Assembly (NCBI GenBank): GCA_963843745.1
Contig: CAWJLP010000001.1
Location: forward strand, 100,500 to 164,499
Origin: Trebonia sp963843745
GTDB lineage: Bacteria; Actinomycetota; Actinomycetes; Streptosporangiales; Streptosporangiaceae
DNA length: 64,000 bases
Direction: 5' to 3'
Part shown: piece after piece, positions 24,246-32,682 of the stretch
How positions within the stretch are numbered: the stretch's first letter is position 1
How the letters are laid out: every line of letters starts with the position of its first letter
Notes under the pieces: model-generated
What the model saw: only the letters and a program-made list of their open reading frames with translations
What the model was told of the DNA's origin: nothing
Database searches by the model: none
Made by a program: the position numbers and the translations under genes

Positions 24246-24247
24246 GG
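24230..24247. repeat. 18-bp perfect palindrome over the CMD-like gene stop
   Basis: CCTCAGCCC and GGGCTGAGG abut as a perfect palindrome that includes the TGA stop at 24243-24245. It follows two tandem copies of GGCCCTCAGCCC. It may attenuate read-through into the next gene. There is no T-tract. Confidence 0.5.
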
Positions 24248-24262
24248 GTTACGATTGCTGAT

Positions 24263-24919
24263 ATGGCCGACGGTCTGCTGTTCGTGTACTCCGATCCTGG
24301 TCCCGTCCCGGCAGCCGAGTTCAACGACTGGTACGACAACGAGCACGGCCCCGCCCGGCTGACCGTGCCCGGCATCACGTCGGGGTTCCGGTTCCACGCG
24401 CTCGACGACGTCGCGCCGCCGTGGCTCGCCTACTACGAGTTCCGGCGGGGCACGCTGGACGGCCCTGAGTACCGGGCGCTCGCGGACAACGCGTCGGCGC
24501 GGGAGAAGTCGATCATGTCGTCGGTGGCGACGCTCGACCGTCGGGTGTACGAGCTGATCAGCGACGACTCGGCACCCGGCGGGGATGACCCGCCTGGCGA
24601 GCCTGGCGGCCCGCCGCCGGTGGTGCTGGCGGTGTCGCTGTCCGTCCCGCCGTCGGCTGAGGCCGACCTCGGGGCCTGGTACGCCGGCGAGCACATCCCG
24701 GCGCTGCTCATGGTGCCCGGCTGGCGGCGGATCAGGCGCTACCGGCTGCTCGCAGGAGGCGCGCCGACGTACCTCGCGCTGTCCGAGGTCGAGTCAGCGG
24801 CGGTGTTCGAGGAGCCGGCCTACCAGGCGTCGGTATCGACGCCGCGGCGGAACCGGCTGGTCGAGTTGGCGATCGAGCGGGAACGGCGGGTGTTCGGGCT
24901 CCACAAGGCGTTCGGCTAG
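24263..24919 (+). CDS. Protein with duplicated dimeric alpha/beta-barrel (EthD/ABM-like) domain
   Basis: 218 residues made of two similar halves: residues about 3-90 (GLLFVYSDPG, EFNDWYDNEHGPARLTVPGI, AYYEF) and 118-210 (VVLAVSLSVP, DLGAWYAGEHIPALLMVPGW, YLALSEVE). Each half is a ferredoxin-like dimeric barrel with the WYxxEH motif seen in EthD/ABM-like proteins, and a GGDDPPGEPGGPPP linker joins them. The tandem copy would give a monomer that mimics the usual homodimer. The function is unknown; it may accompany the CMD-like gene. The stop overlaps the convergent gene by 4 nt. Confidence 0.7.
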   Translation: MADGLLFVYSDPGPVPAAEFNDWYDNEHGPARLTVPGITSGFRFHALDDVAPPWLAYYEFRRGTLDGPEYRALADNASAREKSIMSSVATLDRRVYELISDDSAPGGDDPPGEPGGPPPVVLAVSLSVPPSAEADLGAWYAGEHIPALLMVPGWRRIRRYRLLAGGAPTYLALSEVESAAVFEEPAYQASVSTPRRNRLVELAIERERRVFGLHKAFG

Positions 24920-25398
24920 CCCGTTGCCGTCGCCTTCCATATCGTCGGGCCCTTCGGGAAGCCGTCGCCGGGCTGGGTGAGCGTGAGCAGGCAGCTCGCC
25001 GCCGACAGCTCGAACAGCGTGAGCGTGTGGTAGTTCGGCCACAGCTCGCCGAAGTCCTCGATGACCTGGGCGCGGACGACGTCCCAGGTCGCGGTGTCCG
25101 TTATCTCCGCCACCGTTCCCGAGACGGCGAAGCCGTCGTCCTCGCGCGGCGGGGCGAACATCTCGGTATGCAGTGAGTAGCGGCCGTCGCGGCGCAGGTC
25201 CCCGCGTTTCGGCCCGGGGAGGATGAGGACGTGCAGCCCGGCCGGGCTGATCACCGGGCACACCGGGTGGACCCGCGGCCCGCCGTCCTTGCGCACCGTG
25301 GCGAGGAAGCCGAGGCCCATTCCGTGCTGGTAGAACTGGTCGCGGCCGACGCGGGCCAGCGCGGGCTGTTCTTGCTGAAATTCGGTCCAGGTCATCAT
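24916..25398 (-). CDS. Pyridoxamine 5'-phosphate oxidase-family protein
   Basis: 160 residues with the split-barrel flavin fold (FLATVRKDGGPRVHPVCPVI, LHVLILPGPKRGDLRRDGR, FAVSGTVAEI). These proteins bind FMN or F420 and reduce or oxidise small substrates. ATG 25398 (or the next codon) is the natural start; the frame extends further upstream into the divergent gene and that part is rejected. A 25-bp dyad lies in the 64-bp divergent spacer, so the WYL regulator probably controls it. Confidence 0.8.
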   Translation of the reverse strand: MMTWTEFQQEQPALARVGRDQFYQHGMGLGFLATVRKDGGPRVHPVCPVISPAGLHVLILPGPKRGDLRRDGRYSLHTEMFAPPREDDGFAVSGTVAEITDTATWDVVRAQVIEDFGELWPNYHTLTLFELSAASCLLTLTQPGDGFPKGPTIWKATATG

Positions 25399-25418
25399 GG
25401 CGGCGACGGTAGCGGGGT

Positions 25419-25443
25419 ATCGCTGACATGTCGTGTCAGCGAT
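25419..25443. promoter_or_regulatory. Shared operator between PPOX-like and WYL genes
   Basis: ATCGCTGACA (25419-25428) and TGTCAGCGAT (25434-25443) are perfect 10-bp inverted arms around a 5-nt centre. The dyad lies between the two divergent starts (25398 and 25463), an ideal place for the WYL regulator to control both promoters. Confidence 0.65.
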
Positions 25444-25462
25444 GGTCCGTAGGCTGTGCGGT

Positions 25463-26497
25463 GTGCGCGCCGATCGCCTGGTCTCGCTGGTGCTGCTGCT
25501 GCAGGCGCGCGGGCGGCTGCCCGCGCGCGCCCTCGCGGCCGAGCTCGAGGTGTCGGTGCGCACCGTGTACCGGGACATCGCGGCGCTGAACACCGCGGGA
25601 GTGCCGGTGGTCACCGAGTCGGGCCCGAACGGCGGCTGCTGGCTGCTCGACGGTTACCGCTTCCCGCTGCGCGGGCTGTCCGCCGACGAGGCTTCGGCGC
25701 TGCTATTGCTCGGCGTGCCAGCGGCGGTCGCCGAGCTCGGGCTCGCGGACGCGCTGGCCGCCGCGCAGCGCAAGATCAGCGTCACGTCAGGCGACGGCTC
25801 CGGCTCCCCCGGGCCCGCGCTCGTGCACCTCGACATGCCGCGCTGGTTCCACGGCGCTGAGCACGTCCCGCACCTGCCCGCGCTGGCCTCGGCCGTCCGG
25901 GAGCGCCGCCAGCTGCGGCTCGGTTACCGGCGCGGCGATGACCGGCCCTCGACCACGCGCGTGGTGCGCCCGCTCGGGCTGGTGAACAAGGCCGGCGTCT
26001 GGTACCTCGTGGCATCCGGCGCTGAGCGTGACGGCGACCCGGTGGTCTTCCGCGCCGGGCGAGTTATCTCGGCGCGGACTCTTGCGGACTCTTTCGCGCG
26101 GCCGTCGGGCTTCGACCTGGCCGCGTTCTGGGCGGATTGGTCGGCGTTGTTCCTCGACGGTCTCCCGAAGGTCGAAGTGCGGGTGCGCGCGTCGCCGGCC
26201 GCGCTCGCCGCGTTCCCCGAGGTCTTCGGCGATCCCGTGCGGCCTGCGCTCGGGGCGGCGGGGCCGGCCGACGCCGCGGGATTCCGTGAGGTCACGCTGA
26301 CCTTCGAGCACGAGACCGCGGCCGCCACCCGGCTCGCCGGGTTCGGCGGCCAGGTCGAGGTGCTGTCCCCGGCCTCGGTCCGGACCCGCCTGGTCGCGAC
26401 GGCGCGGGAGCTGCTCGAACTCTACTCTTCTCCCCGGCAAGCGGACTTAGGAGCAGAACGCTACGCTTTTCTTGCTGTTATCGCCCTTCTGGCGTAG
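25463..26497 (+). CDS. WYL-domain transcriptional regulator
   Basis: 344 residues. It has an N-terminal DeoR-like winged helix (RLVSLVLLLQARGRLPARAL, VRTVYRDIAALNTAGVPV) and a C-terminal WYL domain (LVNKAGVWYLVASG) with a WCX extension. WYL domains bind nucleic-acid or nucleotide-like ligands and act as sensors. GTG 25463 is preferred over 25433 because the shorter form starts directly before the helix-turn-helix and leaves the dyad outside the gene. The last 18 codons (from about LGAERYAF) come from a 71-bp hairpin repeat and so were probably acquired. Confidence 0.82.
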   Translation: MRADRLVSLVLLLQARGRLPARALAAELEVSVRTVYRDIAALNTAGVPVVTESGPNGGCWLLDGYRFPLRGLSADEASALLLLGVPAAVAELGLADALAAAQRKISVTSGDGSGSPGPALVHLDMPRWFHGAEHVPHLPALASAVRERRQLRLGYRRGDDRPSTTRVVRPLGLVNKAGVWYLVASGAERDGDPVVFRAGRVISARTLADSFARPSGFDLAAFWADWSALFLDGLPKVEVRVRASPAALAAFPEVFGDPVRPALGAAGPADAAGFREVTLTFEHETAAATRLAGFGGQVEVLSPASVRTRLVATARELLELYSSPRQADLGAERYAFLAVIALLA

Positions 26498-26514
26498 TTT
26501 GCTGCTCCTAAGTC
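26444..26514. repeat. 71-bp nested hairpin repeat, copy 1
   Basis: Outer arms GACTTAGGAGCAG and CTGCTCCTAAGTC are perfect over 13 bp; inner arms CTACGC and GCGTAG are perfect over 6 bp, with a 4x4 internal loop and a T-rich loop. A second copy of the same length, with about 9-10 base differences, lies at 36075-36145. Copy 1 overlaps the 3' end of the WYL gene, supplies its stop codon, and stands between two convergent genes where it could end transcription both ways. Its AT content is above its surroundings. Confidence 0.8.
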
Positions 26515-26520
26515 GAATCG

Positions 26521-27924
26521 CTACGCGTGTGCCAGGGCGAAGGCGGCCTTGACAGCGCCGAGGAGTTGCACTGTCGCTGTTTGCGGGATGGGGGCTGTGG
26601 GGTTCGCGGCCAGGACGCTCACCACGTAGGACTGGCCGGTGCGGGTGGTGGCGAGGTAGTTGAGGGTGACGACGCCCGGTTCTGAGCCGCCCTTGAACCA
26701 GGTTGTGCTCCACTGGCGCGGGTCGAGGTTCAGGCTGCCGTTGTTGATTTCCAGGATGCTCGCCACCGGAGCCAGCCCGGGCTGGCGTGATAGCGACGCG
26801 AGCGACGCGTAGACCCGGCAGATGTCGGCCGGGGAGGCGAACCACTCGATGGTGCCGATGTCGCGGGGCTGGGTCCACGCCTTCTCGGCCGCGACGGTGA
26901 CCGCGCTGAGCGGGACGCGGTCGACGGTGCCGGTGAGCATGGCCTGCCGGCCCGCGGCGCCGAGCGCGAGGTAGCGGCTGGCGAGAGCGGGCCAGTCGTC
27001 CAGCTTGAGGACGAACAGCTCCCTGGTGGTGAGGAACGGCGTGTCCAGGGCGGGGTCCGCCATGCCCGAGTCGGCCGCGGCCGACTCGACGGCGGTCCGG
27101 CCTAGCAGCGTGATCAGCAGGTCGGCGGCGGTGTTGTCGCTGCTCGAGATCATGTCCTGGGCTGCCTGCAGTACCGTCACCTGGGTGCCGGCGGGTTCGG
27201 TCGACAGCTCGCCGGACGGCAGGCTCGTCAGCTGGCTGGTGAGCGTGAGCCGCTGGTCCCAGCTGACCGTGCCCTCGGCGATCGCCCGCGCCAGCGCGTC
27301 GAGCACGTAGAGCTTGAAGGCCGAGCCGAGCGGGGCCCGGGTCGTGGCGTCCACGGCGTGGACGGTCTGGCAGCCGCCGCCGGTGACCCTGGCGACGAGC
27401 AGCCGGGTCTGCGGCGCCGCCTGCTGGACCTGCTTATCCACGCCAGCCCAGGTGGTGGGCACCGGCAGGGCAGGCTGCGACGGTTCCGCGGCCAGCCGCA
27501 GGCCGTCGATAAGGCCGTGCGCGTCGACGCTGAGGCTGACGGTCTCCGGCTGCCCGTTGAGCGAGACAGCCAGGACGACGAACTCCGACGTGCTGGCGAG
27601 GACCGCGTCCGGCCGCAGGGTGCCGACCCGTGCGAGCGTGGCGGTTAGCTGGGCGGCCGGGATCTTCGTGAGGAAGACCTGATCGAAGTGCGCGGTGATG
27701 GCGGCGGCGGGGATCGGCGGATGCGCGATCGCGCCGAGCAGCCACCGTGCCTGAGCGCCGGGCGGGGTGGCGGGCAGCGTCGCCGCCGTGGTTCCGGTGG
27801 TGGCGGATGCGGTGGCCGTCGGGCTTGGCGGCTTCTGCGCGCTGCCTGAGCAAGCGGCGGTCGCGCTCAGGATCCCCGCGGCGGCCAGCGCGGCCGCGAT
27901 GGTCCGGCCTCTGTGCATAATCAC
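26521..27924 (-). CDS. Secreted beta-lactamase-like serine hydrolase lipoprotein
   Basis: 467 residues. Lipobox ATAACSG (Cys about residue 25) after a signal sequence, a Thr/Ala/Pro linker, an N-terminal alpha/beta domain (about 60-150), then a class A beta-lactamase-like fold with SAFK (active Ser), SDN and KGG motifs. No Glu166-type omega loop is evident. The two-domain layout resembles ORF12/Cpe-type proteins of clavulanate clusters, some of which are esterases rather than lactamases. It is convergent with the WYL gene and separated from it by the hairpin repeat. Confidence 0.82.
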   Translation of the reverse strand: MIMHRGRTIAAALAAAGILSATAACSGSAQKPPSPTATASATTGTTAATLPATPPGAQARWLLGAIAHPPIPAAAITAHFDQVFLTKIPAAQLTATLARVGTLRPDAVLASTSEFVVLAVSLNGQPETVSLSVDAHGLIDGLRLAAEPSQPALPVPTTWAGVDKQVQQAAPQTRLLVARVTGGGCQTVHAVDATTRAPLGSAFKLYVLDALARAIAEGTVSWDQRLTLTSQLTSLPSGELSTEPAGTQVTVLQAAQDMISSSDNTAADLLITLLGRTAVESAAADSGMADPALDTPFLTTRELFVLKLDDWPALASRYLALGAAGRQAMLTGTVDRVPLSAVTVAAEKAWTQPRDIGTIEWFASPADICRVYASLASLSRQPGLAPVASILEINNGSLNLDPRQWSTTWFKGGSEPGVVTLNYLATTRTGQSYVVSVLAANPTAPIPQTATVQLLGAVKAAFALAHA

Positions 27925-27939
27925 TCCCTCAGTGACGGG

Positions 27940-28668
27940 TCAGGAGGGCGCCGGGCGCAGGAACAGGCCGATGACCTGGCCTTCGCGGTCGAAGGTGACC
28001 TGGCCGATGCAGTCACCTGCCTCGAAGGACAGCGGGATCTCGATCACCGTGGCCTCGTTGGCCTGGAAGACGAGCGGCTCGCCCATCCGCTCGTAGCTGC
28101 CCACATGGGCGACCGTCTGCGCCCACGCGAGGGCGATCCGGTCCGCGGTGACGGCGTCGAGCATCTTCTCGCCGAAGTCCCTGCGGGCATCCTCCCAGCG
28201 GCCCTCGATGATGCAGCCGAGGATCTCGATCGCCTTGTCCTCCGCGCCGGGCAGCGTCTGCCTGGTCATCGGCTTGTTCGTCCGCGGATCGATGGGGCGG
28301 CCGAACCGCTGGAACGCCGCCTGCCTCGTGGTCTGCAGGACATCGCCGATCTCCCTCCAGCTGCGCCCGGCCGCCCTGGCGCGGTCGACGGCCGCTTGCA
28401 GGGCCGCCGCCGCGGCCGCGGACTGCTCCCGTGCCGCCGCCAGGGCTGCCAGTGGACCGGCTTGCCCGGCGGCGTCCGCGGCCACGCCGTAAACATAGCC
28501 ATGACGTTCGTCGTCTGTCAATGAATTATTTACATTACGAGCCCGCGCGCGGCGGGCCGCATCCCGGCACCGCGCGTCGCAGTACCGTCGCCGACGGCCT
28601 CTACCCTGCTGAGGTGGCAATTCTCGTCGGCAAGCAGCGCAGGTCGCGGATCCGGCAACGTTCGCCAC
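27940..28668 (-). CDS. Zinc-ribbon, helix-turn-helix and DUF3887 protein
   Basis: 242 residues in three parts: a Cys4 zinc-ribbon-like N-terminus (CAACRRELP and RYCDARCRDAARR), a helix-turn-helix-like segment (GRSWREIGDVLQTTRQAAFQRFG, read as WREIGDVLQTTRQAAF), and a C-terminal DUF3887 domain (WEDARRDFGEKMLDAVTADRI, LSFEAGDCIGQVTF). The DUF3887 domain usually precedes hydrolases, as it does in the gene at 37308. A DNA-binding role is suggested. It starts 15 nt upstream of the serine hydrolase and is likely in the same transcript. Confidence 0.65.
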   Translation of the reverse strand: MANVAGSATCAACRRELPPQQGRGRRRRYCDARCRDAARRARARNVNNSLTDDERHGYVYGVAADAAGQAGPLAALAAAREQSAAAAAALQAAVDRARAAGRSWREIGDVLQTTRQAAFQRFGRPIDPRTNKPMTRQTLPGAEDKAIEILGCIIEGRWEDARRDFGEKMLDAVTADRIALAWAQTVAHVGSYERMGEPLVFQANEATVIEIPLSFEAGDCIGQVTFDREGQVIGLFLRPAPS

Positions 28669-28734
28669 TGAGTCTCCCCCGTATTAATTTCGTGGGCCGG
28701 TAACAGCTACACGAAATTGTAAAACATGGCGGCG

Positions 28735-29481
28735 CTACATACCACGTAATTCTGTGGCGGCCGGGAGGGTCCTCGGCAGCCCGAAGCGGGGCAGCATGCT
28801 GTTGTCGGTGAACCGGTCGATCGCGGCGATGCGGCCGCCGTCGTCGATCGTGAGCACGACGAGACCGCACGCGTGGTCGACCGCGGCGGCCGGGTCCCGC
28901 AGGTAGCAGCCGAAGGCGGGCTGGCCGTTCGCCCTGGACCGCGTCCCGACCAGGCGGTAACCCGGCGTGCCGCCGGGGAACGCGACCACCGACAGGAAGT
29001 GCCTGGCGGCGGCGCGCCCGCGGTAGGCGACCGGCAGCGGGCGCATCCGCAGCCACGCGTCCTGAGCCAGCAGCGCGGCGATGGCGGCGATGTCGCCGCG
29101 CTCGAAGGCGCCGGTGAAGCGGTCGACGACCTCGGCCTCCCGGCCGAGGTCGTCGCACTCCCGGGCCGGCACGTCGACCGCCGCCCTGGCGCGCAGCAGC
29201 AGGCGGCCGGCCTCGGTGACGTCGCAGTCCAGGATGTCGGCCACCTCGGTGAGGGGGAACTCGAGGACGTCGCTCAGCACCAGGGCGGCCCGCTGGTCCG
29301 GCGGCAGCCGCTGCAGCGCGGCCACGAAGGCGATGGACAGCGACCGCTGGGCTCCCGCACCGGGCGCCACCGGGTACGGCTCGAGCCACGCCCAGGGGTC
29401 GGCGCCGGCCGGGCTCGGCACGCCGAACCGCGGCAGCCGCCGCGCCGCCCACGCCACAAGCCGACGCCGCCGGTCGCCCAC
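28735..29481 (-). CDS. Truncated ECF sigma factor lacking the sigma2 domain
   Basis: 248 residues. The usual C-terminal half of a SigJ/SigX5-like ECF factor is intact: linker WAWLEPYPV, sigma4 helix-turn-helix (FVAALQRLPPDQRAALVLSD, LEFPLTEVADILDCDVTEAG) and a SnoaL-like C-terminal domain (FTGAFERGDIAAIAALLAQD). The sigma2 region that binds the -10 element and core RNA polymerase is missing upstream, and only about 135 bp of non-coding DNA lie before the RidA-like gene. It may be a decayed gene or a sigma4/SnoaL regulator. Family known; function of this form is inferred. Confidence 0.6.
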   Translation of the reverse strand: MGDRRRRLVAWAARRLPRFGVPSPAGADPWAWLEPYPVAPGAGAQRSLSIAFVAALQRLPPDQRAALVLSDVLEFPLTEVADILDCDVTEAGRLLLRARAAVDVPARECDDLGREAEVVDRFTGAFERGDIAAIAALLAQDAWLRMRPLPVAYRGRAAARHFLSVVAFPGGTPGYRLVGTRSRANGQPAFGCYLRDPAAAVDHACGLVVLTIDDGGRIAAIDRFTDNSMLPRFGLPRTLPAATELRGM

Positions 29482-29615
29482 GCCGCGCTCACCTCCCTCA
29501 CCGGGTACAGACTCCGGGCGCGGGCGAAAATCACCGGCCGACGGCGGCGATGCGCCGCGAGCCGCGGGGATGTAGCGATTCAGTGTCGGGCGGCGGGAGG
29601 CATAAGCCAGCCCGC

Positions 29616-30017
29616 TTACCGCGGCGAGGTGACCGCGATCGCCTCGATCTCGACGAGCTGGTCCGCGTAGCCGAGCAAGGCCACGCCGAGCAGCGTGCTA
29701 GGCACGTCATGATCGCCGAAGAAAGCCGCCACCTCATCGAAGGCGGCTGCCAGCTCACCGCGGTCACTGCTCGCGACGTAGACGGTGGTCTTGACCACGT
29801 CCTCGATCGCCGCTCCGGAGTCCTCCAGCGCGATCCTGAGGTTGGCCAGCGCCAGGCGCGTCTGCGCGATGAGGTCACCCGGGGCGACAACCTTGCCCTG
29901 CTTGTCGAGCGGACAGGCGCCCGCGGTGAAGATGAGATCGCCCGCGCTGGCCTTGGCGGCGTAGGCGTACCCGGTGCCGGCGAAGAGCCGCGCGCTGCGG
30001 ACAAGGTTCACGGCCAT
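29616..30017 (-). CDS. RidA-family protein with altered active site
   Basis: 133 residues of the YjgF/YER057c/UK114 trimeric fold (ASAGDLIFTAGACPLDKQG, VVKTTVYVASSD, VEIEAIAV). RidA enzymes hydrolyse reactive enamine/imine by-products of PLP enzymes using a conserved Arg in a PxR-T motif. Aligned on GVA, the corresponding residues here are P-S-T, so the Arg appears replaced by Ser and imine-deaminase activity is doubtful. It probably belongs to one of the Arg-less Rid subgroups. Confidence 0.78.
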   Translation of the reverse strand: MAVNLVRSARLFAGTGYAYAAKASAGDLIFTAGACPLDKQGKVVAPGDLIAQTRLALANLRIALEDSGAAIEDVVKTTVYVASSDRGELAAAFDEVAAFFGDHDVPSTLLGVALLGYADQLVEIEAIAVTSPR

Positions 30018-30057
30018 GGCAGGAGTCTGTCACGGCTCCTGAAGCGGGCCGCGTCGT

Positions 30058-30372
30058 TTAGCGGTAGTCGTACTCGCCGCGGTCGAGCTGCACGACCCGG
30101 TCGTCGTAGCCGCGCTGGCTGACCAGCTCGGTGACCATCTTGCGCAGGTGCCGCACGCCGCTCACGCCCGCGACCACGACGGCCCCGATGGCCGCCAGGA
30201 CCGAGGCGCCGAACAGCGCGAGCCCGACGATGATGTGGCCGAACAGCATCAAGATCACTCCGGCGACAAACGCCACCGGCACGGCCGCCACCAGCAGCAC
30301 GGCGAGCACCACGGCGGCGATCACCGCCTTCGCCGACCAGCCCATCATCCGGTTCGTGTCCCAGACCGTCAT
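30058..30372 (-). CDS. Small two-helix membrane protein
   Basis: 104 residues of unknown family. Two or three hydrophobic segments (AVIAAVVLAVLLVAAVPVAF, VILMLFGHIIVGLALFGAS, AIGAVVVAGV) and a charged C-terminus (REYDDRVVQLDRGEYDYR-like ending) point to an inner-membrane protein. ATG 30372 has GAGG upstream; the frame runs to 30462 but the extra part covers the divergent promoter. It is divergent from the hydrolase at 30456. Confidence 0.55.
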   Translation of the reverse strand: MTVWDTNRMMGWSAKAVIAAVVLAVLLVAAVPVAFVAGVILMLFGHIIVGLALFGASVLAAIGAVVVAGVSGVRHLRKMVTELVSQRGYDDRVVQLDRGEYDYR

Positions 30373-30455
30373 GTCGCGCACCTCTTTACCAGTCCAGCTA
30401 CTAATCAAGATATGTCGTGTATCGGCAGTACGCAACTGCGGCATACGATGCCCGC

Positions 30456-31373
30456 ATGACAACCACCGACGAGCCCATCTTCGTGGAGGACGTCGAGGGG
30501 TCCTCCCGCCCCGCGGCGTACTACCTGGCGGAGTCCCGCGACGGCCTGTACGTGCCCTATGTGCTGCGAACGCCCGCCGACGAGGGGCGATTCCCCTTCG
30601 TGTTCCTCGCCTACGGCAACGGTGGCGGCGGGATCGGCTGGCTGCGGGAGTGGACCCGCACCCGCTCGTACATCACGCAGCGCCTCCTCGCGGCCGGCTA
30701 CGCCTGCGGGTGGGGGCGGTACCGCACGGAGGTGGACCTCGGCTTCAACCGCGGCGGCCCGCTCATGGTCGACGCACGCCAGGGCATGGAGGTCATGAAC
30801 CGCTCACCCCTGGAGTTCGAGGATGAGCTCGCCATCCTGCAGCACGTCGCCAGGCACCCGCAGGTGGACGCGGGCAATCTCGGGCACGTCGGCGTCAGCC
30901 ACGCCGGTGAGATGCTGTTCAAGCTGGCCTCCCGGTACCCGGGAATCCTGCGGGCGGGGGTGGCCAGCGAGCCGGCGAATCACGAGTTCCTCGACCTGCG
31001 GATGAGCGACGCCGCGCCGGTCAATCCCGAGACAGGCCTGCGGGACATTGAGGAGATGCAGATGCGGGACCCCGCGTGGGTGCGGTCACGCACCAACCTT
31101 CCGGTCGCCCGCGAGCGCATCGCGCCGATCGACGTCCCCATCCTCGTCATGGGCCGGGACGGCGACCACCTTCAGGGCATCTTCCGCCTCAGCTATGAGC
31201 TCCTGCGGGAAAGCGGCAAGGAGGCCGACTGGGTGACCTGGGATCACCCGCTGCACGGCTACCTCTTCCCGGCGTCGGCCGGCGGGGCCGCCGCCAGCTC
31301 GGACCAGGTTCAGGAGGACGCGATCAGCGGGGTCATCGCTTTCCTCGACCGGTACCTCGCGGCGGAGCGTTAA
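30456..31373 (+). CDS. Alpha/beta hydrolase (dienelactone hydrolase/peptidase-like)
   Basis: 305 residues. N-terminal beta region VPYVLRTPADEGRFPFVFL, oxyanion region AYGNGGGGIG, nucleophile elbow GVSHAGE, acid in GRDGDHLQG and His in DHPLHGYLFP. These support an active serine hydrolase of the alpha/beta fold, possibly acting on carboxylic esters. The substrate cannot be read from context. ATG 30456 is preferred to an upstream ATG at 30417 that lies in the promoter region. Confidence 0.7.
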   Translation: MTTTDEPIFVEDVEGSSRPAAYYLAESRDGLYVPYVLRTPADEGRFPFVFLAYGNGGGGIGWLREWTRTRSYITQRLLAAGYACGWGRYRTEVDLGFNRGGPLMVDARQGMEVMNRSPLEFEDELAILQHVARHPQVDAGNLGHVGVSHAGEMLFKLASRYPGILRAGVASEPANHEFLDLRMSDAAPVNPETGLRDIEEMQMRDPAWVRSRTNLPVARERIAPIDVPILVMGRDGDHLQGIFRLSYELLRESGKEADWVTWDHPLHGYLFPASAGGAAASSDQVQEDAISGVIAFLDRYLAAER

Positions 31374-31474
31374 TCAGATGTGTAGGATCTGGCCAGCTCG
31401 TGGCCATGGAGCGTTCGCCTAGGCGTTGAACAACGCAGCGCCGCGCGTCACCGGGATCCGCTACAAAACGGTTC

Positions 31475-32665
31475 ATGAACACTTTCAGCGTGCGAACGGC
31501 GACTCGCCTGGGGGTCGCGGTCGTCGCGGCGGGCCTGCTAGGAACCTCCGGATGCTCCGGATCTAGTTCCAGTTCCAGTTCTAGTTCCGCGCCGGCAAGC
31601 GCCAGCGCCACGTCGAGCTCAAGCGGCTCCAGTTCCGCACTTTCGGTGAAGCAGATCGTCCTCGGCACGACGCTCAAGCACAGCTACCAGCCAAACGGCA
31701 AGGGCGCCACGAACTCCGAAGCCCTCAGCCAGCCGGACGACATCGTGCCCCTCGGCGGCAACATTTACGTCGGGTTCCAGAACGGAGTCGGCTCGCAGGG
31801 AGAAGCAGCCACTTCTGGCAACCTGGACAGCACTCTGGTCGAGTTCACGCCTTCCGGTTCCCTCGTGAAGCAGTGGGACGTGACAGGCAAGATCGACGGG
31901 ATGGGCGCGGACGCCGCGAGCGGGCAGGTCATCGTGACCGTCAACGAGGACTCGAAGTCCAGCCTGTACACGGTGTCCGGCGGGACGGTCACGCACTACA
32001 CCTACACCCCGGTGTCCCTGCCGCACATGGGCGGCACCGACGCCGTCTCGGTGCTCAATGGGAAGATCCTGATCAGCGCGTCCGCGCCGGGCACCTCCGG
32101 CAAGGCGCCAGCGTCCGCTCCCGCCGTGTTCGTCGTCACGCTGAACTCCGGCGCCAAGACCGCCGCGGTCGCTCCGTTCTTCGCCGACGACGCCACGGCC
32201 ACCGGGGTCAACGGCAGCAACAGCGGCAAGAAGGTCACGCTCGCGCTGACGGACCCAGACTCGAACACGGTCGTCCCGGCGACATCGCCGAAGTTCAGCG
32301 GGGACTTCATGCTGAACTCCCAGGGCGATGAGGAACTGATCTTCTCCCCTGCCAGCGGCACGAGCCTGCAGGTCCTGAAGCTCTCTCAATCGGTCGATGA
32401 CGTCGCCTGGGCAACCTCGGCCACCGGGACGCTGTACACGACGGACTCCTCGTCTAACACGGTCGACGCCATCACGGGCACGTTCACGCCCGGGACCGTG
32501 TTCACCGCGGTGACTCCGTGCAACGCCAACAGCGCCCCATCCACCTGCCCGGCCCCTGGCTACGCGGCCAACTCCCTGGGCACGATCGACCTGACGACCG
32601 GCAAGGTCGGCTCGGTCGCCACCGACAGTGGCGTCAACGCCAAGGGCCTGATCTTCGTTCCGTGA
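31475..32665 (+). CDS. Secreted beta-propeller-like lipoprotein with poly-Ser linker
   Basis: 396 residues: signal peptide with lipobox LGTSGCSG (Cys about 27), a Ser/Ala-rich tether (about residues 28-56) coded by a TCC/AGT-rich tract, then a domain of repeated beta strands (NIYVGFQNG, LVEFTPSGSLVKQWDV, QVIVTVNED, TLYTTDSS) resembling a six- or seven-bladed propeller of the SMP-30/quinoprotein type. Function is unknown; a surface-bound binding or lactonase role is speculation. It stands alone between unrelated genes. Confidence 0.65.
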   Translation: MNTFSVRTATRLGVAVVAAGLLGTSGCSGSSSSSSSSSAPASASATSSSSGSSSALSVKQIVLGTTLKHSYQPNGKGATNSEALSQPDDIVPLGGNIYVGFQNGVGSQGEAATSGNLDSTLVEFTPSGSLVKQWDVTGKIDGMGADAASGQVIVTVNEDSKSSLYTVSGGTVTHYTYTPVSLPHMGGTDAVSVLNGKILISASAPGTSGKAPASAPAVFVVTLNSGAKTAAVAPFFADDATATGVNGSNSGKKVTLALTDPDSNTVVPATSPKFSGDFMLNSQGDEELIFSPASGTSLQVLKLSQSVDDVAWATSATGTLYTTDSSSNTVDAITGTFTPGTVFTAVTPCNANSAPSTCPAPGYAANSLGTIDLTTGKVGSVATDSGVNAKGLIFVP

Positions 32666-32682
32666 CGGGCACCCCGGGGTGG

